From: Physella acuta
Lineage: Eukaryota; Mollusca; Gastropoda; Physidae
Direction of reading: 5' to 3'
Length of the DNA: 64,000 bases
Assembly (NCBI RefSeq): GCF_028476545.1
Contig: NW_026733098.1
Span: 1 to 64,000, forward strand
Shown here: in pieces, positions 10,370 to 22,300 of the stretch
How positions within the stretch are numbered: the first letter of the stretch is position 1
How the letters are laid out: each line of letters starts with the position of its first letter
The notes under the pieces: generated by a model
The model's input: the letters and a program-made list of their open reading frames with translations, nothing else
The model's database searches: none
Told to the model about the DNA's origin: nothing
Program-made: the position numbers and the translations under genes

Positions 10370-13300
10370 CGTCAGCAGCCAGACATGCGACTGGCCTCAC
10401 AATGCGGACTGCTCCGGCAGTGAAGATCGTCTGCAGGAGACTTCCGGTTCCAGCCACGGCAGCAGTCACGGCGAGAGCAGCGACTACAGTGAGGGCGAGA
10501 GTGGACACGGCGACCACGGACACGGCGACCACGGACACGGCGAACAAGCACACAGCGGCCATAGTGGAAAGAGCGCAAGTAGCGGACAAAGTGCCAGTAG
10601 CGGACACAGTGCCAGTAGCGGACACAGTGCCAGTAGCGGACACAGCGCTAGTGCTTCCATCTCGAAGATAGACTGGGGCGGTGGTGAGTTGTTTTTATTT
10701 TTAAAGATGGCTGCCACACCGTTAAAAAACACGCTCAATTAGGGGGATGGTGATTTGTTTTCATATTGTAAAGATGGCCGCCATACCGTTTACAAACACA
10801 CACAATAGGGCTGGTAAGTAAGTCACCAACCAGTTCTATGGCTCATGCAGGTTTTATTGAGCCGTAGAACTGGTTGGTGACCTACTTACCAGCCCTATTA
10901 CGGCCTTGGTTAGTTGTTTTATTATGTAAAGATAGCTGCCATGCCGTTAACAAAACACACATAAATAGGGTGTTGGTGAGTTGTTTTTATTTATTTATTT
11001 ATTTTTCTTTACAAACAAGTAAGGCCAAAACAAGGGTGACAACTCTCATTTCATATTATCATTATCATCAAAACTTAGTACGGAGAGGAGGCATTGCGAA
11101 GGTAGTATAGGGTACTTCTAGAGTCCACTCATTTTTAATTGATACTTACCTTCCATGTTTACAAGCTTTATTGAGTTGCCCCAAAACTTTTTTATAAGCG
11201 AAAAGAAAAAAAAACTCACGTGAATGTCACTTGACGACCAAGTGTTACGTAAAACCGTTACAATAGCGTAGTAGTGAACACGATAAATCCGCGAACAATT
11301 AAATCTTGTGTTTCTCTCACAATCTGCAACAATCTTGTAACACAAAATGACATCATAAAATTTACTTCAATTAGAAACGGCTAATGCTTTCAAAAAATCT
11401 ATGACAGTTTTACTAAGTTCGACATACGTACATGTAAGAAAAATAAACACAAATAATATCAAAAACAGAAAACTCCACTTTCCTGAAATGTCATTAAAAG
11501 GTTATTAGGAAAGGTGCCAACTAAAGCAGAACAATAAAACGCGACATCTAACAATATCCCATTTTTAAAAACTTGATTATTCCAATAACTATCCGTATAG
11601 AACAATCAACACACAACAAAATGGCTTTTTAAAAAAATATTAATAACTCTTGAGAATATCCCACAACTCAACACCATTTCAAATTTCAACATCCCCCCCC
11701 CCGCCCACAATCTCAAATCTCAATACCCCACAGTACCCCTCACAAAGCTCATCTGATAACATTATCCCAAATCTCAACACCCCACACTACCCCAAATCTC
11801 CAAATCCCTACATTATCCCATCTCAAAACCTCCACACTTTCCCAAATCTCAACGCACCACACGATCCCAAATCTGATCACCCCCACCCATCTCTATCCCA
11901 AATATCCACACCCACACTCCTCCAAATCTCAACACACACAAACTACCCCAAATTTCCCCATCCCCCCCCCCCCCACATTATCCCATCTCAACACATTCAC
12001 ACTATCCAAAAACTCAACACCCCACTTATCCCAAAGCTCAACACTCACTCCCCCACTATCCCAACACCCCCACACTATCCCAACACCCCACACTATCCTA
12101 AAATTCAACACCCCATACTATCCCAAAACTCAACACCCCCACACTACCCCAAATCTCAACACCCCCACACTACCCCAAATCTCAACACCCCCACACTACC
12201 CCAAATCTCAACACCCCACACTTGCCCCAAATCTCAACACCTTACACTTGCCCCAAATCTCAACACCCCCACACTACCCCAAAATCTCAACACCCTCACA
12301 CTACCCCAAATCTCAACACCCCACACTACCCCAAAATCTCAACACCCCACACTTGCCCCAAATCTCAACACCCCACACTACCCCAAAATCTCAACACCCC
12401 CACACTACCCCAAAATCTCAACACCCCACACTACCCCAAAATCTCAACACCCCACACTTGCCCCAAATCTCAATACCCCACACTACCCCAAAATCTCAAC
12501 ACCCCCACACTACCCCAAAATCTCAACACCCCCACACTACCCCAAATCTCAACACCCCCACACTACCCCAAATCTCAACACCCCCACACTACCCCAAATC
12601 TCAACACCCCCACACTACCCCAAATCTCAACACCCCCACACTACCCCAAATCTCAACAACCTCACACTATCCCACACAGAAAGTTCCTGGATAAGTCAAG
12701 CAGCCTCAGGGGGCAAACCCTGGTGGAGACCCAACGGCATAAGCCCCAGCCAGTGGGCTGACCCAGAGAGCATCAAGAAGCCCGTGTTCCAGCCCCACAT
12801 CCCATCGGAGCCCAAGGAGGGGGGAGAGGAGGAGAGTGGGAGTAAAAAGTCGGAGAAGAGCACGGCCAAAAAACCCAAGAGCACCTCCGGGAAGTCAGAG
12901 CCCATTTCTAGGTCAGCGTCGTCAAATCTACAGGCTCAAGATGGTGGTAAGTTTGGTAGGGTGGGGGGGGGGGGGTTTGTTTGGATGGTTGGTTAGTTTG
13001 GTAAGTTTAGTAGAATTGTTGGGTTGGTAGTATGGTGGCTTGATAAGTTGAAGTTTGGTAGAATGGGGGGGGGGGGGGCTTCGTAGGATGTGGGGTCTTG
13101 GTAGGATGGTTGGTTTGATTGGTAAGTTTGGTAGAATGAGGGGGGATGTCGGTGGTAGGTTGAGGGGAGGTGGGGGTTGATATGATGGTTGGTTTTTTGG
13201 TTTGGTAAGGTGGTTAGTTTAGTATTACGTTGGTGAGGTCGTTTTTATTCGATTGTTGGTGTGATAGGTTTTTTTGTGTAGTAAGTTTGTATGAAAGATG

Positions 13301-16300
13301 CGGCTGCGTTGTTGACTGGTGTGATAAGTTTAGCTGTATGATGTGGTAATTATGTATGTGACAGTACAGTGACCTGTCCAATGTGGTGAAAATATTATGA
13401 TAGAATACAGCATTTGCACGATAAAAATTTCCTAATATTATGAAAGTATACAGCATTTGCACGATAAAGTAATTTCCCAATATTATGATAGAATACAGCA
13501 TTTGCACGATAAAGATTTTCTAATATTATGATAGAATACAGCATTTGCACGATAAAGATTTTCTAATATTATGATAGAATACAGTATTTGCACGATAACG
13601 GGGATTTCCTAACATACACAGCTGTCTGTCGTAGATTTTTTGACGGTTTAACGGATCATTTATATATTATGTAATACATAGATAAATAAACATATATGCC
13701 TGTAAATCGGAAATCAATTTACATCTTAAATTAAACGTGTTGGGTTCATATTATATTAATTACTGTTTTTTTTAAACTTTCTAAAAATATGAAAATTGTG
13801 AAGCTAGTTCGGCCATGTCACTAACTATCATGCCACTAATAAGTCAATGTCATGTCAATATCATGTCACAATGATGTCACTTTCATGTCACTATGAGGTC
13901 ACTGTCATGTCGTTATCATGTCGCTATCGTGTCACTGACATGTCAGTGTCATGTCAGTTTCATGTCACTTTCATGTCACTGGCATACCACTGTCATGTCA
14001 CTGTCATGTCACTTTGATGTCACCATGATGTCACTATGATGTCACTATGATGTCACTATGATGTCACTGTCATGTCACTGTCATGTCACTGTCATGTCAC
14101 TGTCATGTCACTACCATGTCACTGTCATGTCACTATCATGTCACTATGATGTCACTATCATGTCACTATTATGTCGCTATCATGTCACAGTTATGTAACT
14201 ATCAAGTCACTGCCATATCACTGTCATGTCACTATTATGTCAATGTCACATCACTTCCCCAGACTGTGACCCGTCCAGCTGCCAACTGCCCAGCTGCTAC
14301 TGCCCGGGCACCGCCATACCCCACGGGCTGTCACCCTCTTCCACGCCCCAGATGGTCATGCTGACCTTTGATGACGAAATTTCCGGTGCCTTCTACGGTT
14401 ACTACCAGCGGCTGTTTAGACCAGGTCGCTACAACCCTAACGGCTGTCCTGTACGTACGCGTGTTTTTTGTACACATTGTCGCTACAACCCTAACGGCTG
14501 TCCTGTACGTACGCGTGTTTGTTTTACACATTGTCGCTACAACCCTAACGGCTGTCCTGTACGTACGCGTGTTTGTTGTACACATTGTCGCTACAACCCT
14601 AACGGCTGTCCTGTACGTACGCGTGTTTGTTGTACACATTGTCGCTACAACCCTAACGGCTGTCCTGTACGTACGCGTGTTTATTGTACACATTGTCGCT
14701 ACAACCCTAACGGCTGTCCTGTACGTACGCGTGTTTATTGTACACATTGTCGCTACAACCCTAACGGCTGTCCTGTACGTACGCGTGTTTATTGTACACA
14801 TTGTCGCTACAACCCTAACGGCTGTCCTGTACGTACGCGTGTTTGTTGTACACATTGTCGCTACAACCCTAACGGCTGTCCTGTACGTACGCGTGTTTAT
14901 TGTACACATTGTCGCTACAACCCTAACGGCTGTCCTGTACGTACGCGTGTTTGTTGTACACATTGTCGCTACAACCCTAACGGCTGTCCTGTACGTACGC
15001 GTGTTTATTGTACACATTGTCGCTACAACCCTAACGGCTGTCCTGTACGTACGCGTGTTTGTTGTACACATTGTCGCTACAACCCTAACGGCTGTCCTGT
15101 ACGTACGCGTGTTTATTGTACACATTGTCGCTACAACCCTAACGGCTGTCCTGTACGTACGCGTGTTTGTTGTACACATTGTCGCTACAACCCTAACGGC
15201 TGTCCTGTACGTACGCGTGTTTGTTGTACACATTGTCGCTACAACCCTAACGGCTGTCCTGTACGTACGCGTGTTTTTTGTACACATTGTCGCTACAACC
15301 CTAACGGCTGTCCTGTACGTACGCGTGTTTGTTGTACACATTGTCGCTACAACCCTAACGGCTGTCCTGTACGTACGCGTGTTTGTTGTACACATTGTCG
15401 CTACAACCCTAACGGCTGTCCTGTACGTACGCGTGTTTGTTGTACACACTGTCGCTACAACCCTAACGGCTGTCCCGTACGTACGCGTGTTTGTTGTACA
15501 CACTGTCGCTACAACCCTAACGGCTGTCCCGTACGTACGCGTGTTTGTTGTACACATTGTCGCTACAACCCTAACGGCTGTCCTGTACGTACGCGTGTTT
15601 GTTGTACACATTGTCGCTACAACCCTAACGGCTGTCCTGTACGTACGCGTGTTTGTTGTACACACTGTCGCTACAACCCTAACGGCTGTCCTGTACGTAC
15701 GCGTGTTTATTGTACACATTGTCGCTACAACCCTAACGGCTGTCCTGTACGTACGCGTGTTTGTTGTACACACTGTCGCTACAACCCTAACGGCTGTCCT
15801 GTACGTACGCGTGTTTATTGTACACATTGTATCTGTTGGAAGGTTTACATTAGCCTTTTATTGAAAAACAAATACCGAGAAGTCGTCTTTGAATCAGTTT
15901 TTTTTTAAAATAACATCCCTATCGTATTAATACCTTTCGGCCTTAAAACTAGACAAATATCTAACCCCGAGGCTAACATGAGTATATCTCAGGCATCTCT
16001 CCTGGGACACGTTGACCTTCCCAAATGCACGTCCAACACCCACTCCTTCCCCCCCCCCCCCCCCACGCCTCATCTGATTAAATAGAAAAGATAAATTTTT
16101 GTATAGAAATACATGGCATAATCCTGACCCCCTTCGGAGAAAAAATCGAATCAGTCAACCCTGGTTAATATACCTATGGCAAACCCTGATTATCATCCAC
16201 ACCCTATCCCTAACTTGGCCCAAACCTTTATCCTAACTCCGATCAAAACAGTGATTTAAAACAAATTCAATTCAGTTTAGTCTTGCTGCCTTCTTCTTTG

Positions 16301-19300
16301 CAAAAAAATTAATTTTTCTAGTTTACACACGGAATTTTACTTCAACTTTGAACACGTTTTCTAATAGACTTAATGTATAAAATCTTGATTTAAATGCATG
16401 CTTATACAATGGATTCCCTTGTATACATCCACATTTTAACGCACAGGTACACATTGAAAGTACCTGTAGTCAGTAGCGTAGCGAGGGGGGGGGGCGGGGG
16501 GGGGGACATATGTCCCCGGGCGCCGACCTTAGGGGGGGCGCCAAATTGAAAGTTTGAGGGGGGGGTGCAAATGAAAAGTTCGAGGGGGGGGTGCAAATCG
16601 AAAGTTTGAGGGGGGGGGGGGTGCAAATGAAAAGTTCGAGGGGGGGGTGCAAATCGAAAGTTTGAGGGGGGGTGCAAATGAAAAGTTCGAGGGGGGGGGT
16701 GCAAATCGAAAATTTGCTCCCAAGGGGGCGCCAAATTGAAAGTATGTCCCCGGGCGCCGGGAAGGGTCGCTACGCCTCTGCCTGTAGTAATCCACAGATC
16801 AATGCATGTTGCACATCAGATATGCCTGTATAACATCTACAGGATTATAGCATGTTTACACAGTATATATCTGTATAAAATCTTAATTTCAATGCATGTT
16901 TATACATTGTATATACCTGTATAAAATCCACAAAATCCGCATGATGCTGTCACACTAGCTTTACCTGTATTAACATCCACATTTTAACCCTGGTTTACAC
17001 ATTAGTCTAACTGTATAAAATCCACATTTTAACCTATGTTAAAACATTAGTCTACCAGTATTAAATCCACATTTTAACCTATGTTAAAACATTAGTCTAC
17101 CAGTATAAAATCCACATTTTAACCCACGTTAAAACATTGGTCTACCAATATAAAATCCACATTTTAACCTATGTTAAAACATTAGTCTACCAGTATAAAA
17201 TACGCATTTTAACCTATGTTATACAGTTATTAGTCTACCAGTATAAAATCCACATTTCAACCTATGTTAAAACATTGATCTACTAGTATAAAATCCACAT
17301 TTCAACGTATGTTTTTCCCCTGGTTAAACCCGCAGGTCCGAGGTTGCATGTACGTGTCAGGTAGCGGCACTGAGTACGATTTGGTCTACCCGATGTATGC
17401 CATGGGCAACGAGATTGCCAGTCACACCATCTCCCACAGGTAGGTCCCCAGGGGCGTTACTTATGAGGAGACTCTGGGGGGGGGGGGGGGGGGTTAATGA
17501 ACCCCGGGGTACGAACTTTTCACCGTTCGAACAATGTTCACCCTAAGCTAAGACTTGATTTCACCCACATTAAAAAAAATATTTTTTTAAAAATGAAATG
17601 TGCAGACTAGTTTAGTTGTCCTGAAAAAGATAGTCAAGAGCTTAAGTATAAAATTAGTTTTGAAAATAGGTTACACCAAACTAACAATGATTGTTCCTAG
17701 TTCCCTCACACTTAACCACCATGATTTTTTCCTAGGTTCCCCCCTCCCCCATACACTCACTAATCTAACAATGATTGGTCCCAGGTCCCCCCTCACCCAC
17801 ACACACACCAAACTAACAATGATTGGTCCTATGTTCCCCACACACTACACTAACACTGCTTGTTCCCAGGTCCCCCCCCACACTACACTAACAATACTTG
17901 TTCCCAGGTTCCCCCCCCCACACACACACACACTACACTAACAATGCTTGTTCCCAGATTCCCCCACACATGGTGGTCGACCGCCTCCTACGAAGACTTC
18001 TTTGAAGAGGCGAGCGGCATGAAGGAGAACCTGATCAGCCGGGCCGGTCTGCCGAGTGAGGCCATCAAGGGCTTCAGAGTTCCCTTCCTACAGCTGGGGT
18101 CAGATAACATGTACAGCGCCATCTATGATGCGGGGTTTCAGTAAGTGACAGGGTTTTATGGAAGTAACGCAGGTTTTATGGAAGTGACGTAGGTTTTCAG
18201 TAAGCGACGCAGGTTTAATGAAAGTGACGCAGGTTTTATGGAAGTGACAGGGGTTTTTAGTAAGTGACGCAGATTTTATGAAAGTGACGCAAGTTTTATG
18301 AAAGTGACGCAGGTTTTATGGAAGTGACAGGGGTTTTTAGTAAGTGACGCAGGTTTTATGAAAGTGACGCACGTTTTATGGAAGTGACGCAGGTTTTATG
18401 GAAGTGACAGGGGTTTTTAGTAAGTGACGCAGGTTTTATGGAAGTGACGCAGGTTTTATGGAAGTGACGCAGGTTTTATGGAAGTGACGCAGGTTTTATG
18501 GAAGTGACGCAGGTTTTATGGAAGTGACGCAGGTTTTATGGAAGTGACGCGGGTTTTATGGAAGTGACGCGGGTTTTCAGTAAGTGACGCAGGTTTTATG
18601 GAAGTGACGCAGGTTTTATGGAAGTGACGCAGGTTTTATGGAAGTGACGCAGGTTTTATGGAAGTGACGCAGGTTTTATGGAAGTGACGCGGGTTTTCAG
18701 TAAGTGACGCAGGTTTTATGGAAGTGACGCAGGTTTTATGGAAGTGACGCAGGTTTTATGGAAGTGACGCAGGTTTTATGGAAGTGACGCGGGTTTTCAG
18801 TAAGTGACGCAGGTTTTATGGAAGTGACGCAGGTTTTATGGAAGTGACGCAGGTTTTATGGAAGTGACGCAGGTTTTATGGAAGTGACGCAGGTTTTATG
18901 GAAGTGACGCAGGTTTTATGGAATTGACTCAGGTTTTATGGAAGTGACGTGGGTTTTATGGAAGTGACGCAGGTTTTATGGAAGTGACGCAGGTTTTATG
19001 GAAGTGACGCGGGTTTTATGGAAGTGACAGGGGTTTTTAGTAAGTGACAGGGTTTTATGGAAGAGACGCAGGTTTTATGGAAGTGACGTGGGTTTTATGA
19101 AAGTGACAGGGGTTTTTAGTAAGTGACAGGGTTTTATGGAAGAGACGCAGGTTTTATGGAAGTGACGCGGGTTTTATGGAAGTGATGCAGGTTTTATGGA
19201 AGTGACGCAGGTTTTCAGTAGGGGACGTAGGCGTTCTGTAAGTAACGCGCTTTTGATGCAAGTGACGCAGATTTTTAGTAAGTGTCGCGGGTTTTCTGTT

Positions 19301-22300
19301 GGGGACGCGCGTTTTATTAAAGTAACTACAGTTTTTTGTGACTCGGATATTGTGTAGCCCAAAAGATGAAGGTATCTATACGTTTATTTGTAATAAGGTT
19401 GGATTAAAGTTTCTTACTTAGACTGTTAAATTGAAGTGTTTGGATGTACTTTAGGATGTCTAGTTGTGAGATTTTAAGCGAGTTCTTTTGATGCAACTGT
19501 GCGTAAAAAAAAAAAAATCTTTGAATATTCAGATTTTCTAAACTGTTATTAAGTTTTAGTTTATTTCAAACAGGTTTTTTTTTAATTTAAAATTTAACAT
19601 TGTATCTCTGATGTAGAGTTTTTGTTTTAGTCGGATATGCCATTTCAAAGAGAAGTCATTCTCAAGGCGAATTATTTGCTAAGTGAACCGACGTTTGTTT
19701 TGTATTCTTCACGCGGCGCTTGCTATTTGTACCTCAGCTACGACACGTCCATGTTCACTGGCTCTGAGCAGGAGGTGGGTGACCCCGTCTGGCCCTTCAC
19801 CCTGGACTACACCCCCAGCCACACCTACTGCCAACACGGACCCTGCCCCACCAAACAGTACCCTGGACTCTGGGAGATACCTGTAGGTTTACCTGGAATT
19901 TGGGTTTTACAAGTTAAATTTTGTAGTTGATCACGACTAGGGAATTAAAATTAAATGTCATGGCTGTTTCCGGTAAAGGTCAAGACGATATAAATAGCAC
20001 TCTGGAAATTAGGCTATAGAGCTTGTAAGTCTATGGTCTCGAAATCTACTAGCTGGCAAGCACGAGCACGAGAAGTTGTGACCTACTTACAAGCCCTATT
20101 AGACTTTTGTTAGGTTACCAAATACGCCTAAAAAATTACTATGAAATAGATTTATAGATTACATTAAATAATTAGCTTTGGAAAATATTGACTGAACGTT
20201 TTCAAGCTGAAAAACTGCACATCACCCTTCCCTTTTGTTTAAAGACTACCCATGGGTCATCATGCAGTTTATTGAACTTTTAAAAAGAGAAGAAAATAAA
20301 CCGGGAGTGATCTCCCCTAAACTTTCTCGAATATTCTTATATAAAATAACAGGGGATGGGAACTCGGGCTATAGACATGATTTTTAATCCATTTTAAATA
20401 CTTAAAGTTTTAAAAATAGAATAAAATCTCGTAGAAAAAAGATTGCACACCAAGTGAACGCCAAATAAAAAAGTGCATAATAGTGCGCAATATTATTAGT
20501 ACTTTAAAAATTTACATTAGTTTTTTGAGAAATCGGAAGTAGCGTAACTTAGTACTTCCGGGCAACGGAAATTACTCAAAATTTGACAGAAGGTAGAGAA
20601 TTAGATTTTATACTTACATGTGAAATTTCATTTATCTATCTGAAATAGTACTCAAATTATAGGCTTTAGAAAAATTCAAAGTAGAAAAAGTACCACTTCC
20701 GGTTATCGGAAATCGCTCAAAAGTTGATACGGATCTACGATTTTGATAAAATACTTATATATGAAATTTCATCAACCTAGCTGTAACGGTACTCAAGTTA
20801 TCGTGTTTACACACGGACAGACACACACACACACACACAGACATACGGACAGAATTGCAAAGCCCAGTTTTTCAGACTGAATTACGCATAAAACCTCTTA
20901 ATTTTGATAAATCTGGATTGATAATTTTTGCCCGATTAAAGTAAGTCCTCTATACTTCGGATGTGATGAAGGACTGAGGTGTAATACGGTGAAAATTGTT
21001 AAAATTTCAATTGATTTTTGTGCACGATTACAATACTTTCTATATACTTCGTATATGCGAGAAAGTAAAAAGATACAATTTTTATGCATAGCTTCATAAT
21101 AATAATCTGTTTTATATAACTATTTTTAAAAACCTCCCCTAGGTCCAACGCTGGTTTGGGCTGGATGGCCATTCTTGTGCTATGCCGGATGGATGTAGTG
21201 CCACCGGGGACGCTGAGGAAACTTTGGAATACCTCAAGTCAAATTTCAGGTAATGTTCCTGTCTGTCATTCTCGCCTGCGGTTTCCATTGTTTCATGGAC
21301 CATGTTGGTATCCGAATATACAAAAACTGGAAATAAACACTAGAACATAGCCCATTGGTCAAGAAAAGCAGAGTGAAATTGGAGTCAACGGCCTAAATGG
21401 CGCATACTCAGTTGACACGTATACTTAATTGTGTTGGAGGGAATCCCTTTCAACATTAAAATTAAGGACAAAGAAAAAGAGTGCCTGGATATAAATAACT
21501 ACTCCTCACCTCGACCAAATTCCTTTCTGGACTTAAACCTCCGAACATAGCCCCTTTGGACATATACCCCCACCCCCGGGGACGTAAAATCCCTGGACTC
21601 CCCCCCCCCCCCCAGCCATAAACCCCCTCCCACGTATATTACCTGGACATCATAATTTCCCAAAAACAAATAATGGCGAAAACATTAACTTTGCAATATA
21701 AAGGTATATAGGTTAGGTTTGGTTAGGTTGCCCGGTCGTCCCCTACTGGGACAAGAGATTTCCAGCCATCTCTGTCCAGGGCTAGTCTCTCTAAATGTCC
21801 TCATGTGTATCTTATCATCTTCGTGTCATGGTCGCGTCTCCAGTTCTTGTTCGATCGACCTCTTTTTCTTGCCCTGTTAATTATAGATCTTCGTCCTGGT
21901 AGTTTCCAAGATATCTACCTTAGCTTTCACCCTTCTTCATAAATTCTCCAGCAGGGCTCATATTTTTTTTTCAAATCCTAGCTGTCTTTATTCCTCGCTG
22001 TCTATTTTTCTGTACCAGTTGTTTATTTTTCTTTTATCGGGAAGAGTTGCTAGTGAAATGCCCAATGGATTTATGTGAGGTTTTCGTGTAGTGGTGATGT
22101 CCTCGGTGGAGGTTTAGTGTAACCAATAAGACTAAACGTTGACTGTTTGATGTCTGATGTTTGATGTTTGATGTCTGATGTCTGATGTTTGATGTTTGCT
22201 GTTTGATGTCTGATGTTTGATGTTTGCTGTTTGATGTCTGATATTTGATGTTGATGTTTGATGTTTGATGTCTGATGTTTGATGTCTGATGTCTGATGTC

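Noticed and set aside
11650-12660. Proline/histidine-rich frame joined to exon B
   Set aside because: Minisatellite upstream of the acceptor at 12679; only 12680-12946 is supported as coding by splice phase.
14331-15827. Long minus-strand frame of TNTRTYRTAVRVVAT repeats, and a second plus frame
   Set aside because: These are shadows of the 54-bp array, whose period is a multiple of three and lacks stops in several frames. Only the frame continuous with exon C can be coding.
16402-16795. Proline-rich frames PPRTFHLHPP and relatives (also near 34256 and 36546)
   Set aside because: Translations of the G/C tracts in family B MITEs, in all frames and with no gene context.
18133-19230. CRISPR-like regular repeat
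   Set aside because: Contiguous 20-bp units without unique spacers, inside a eukaryotic intron.
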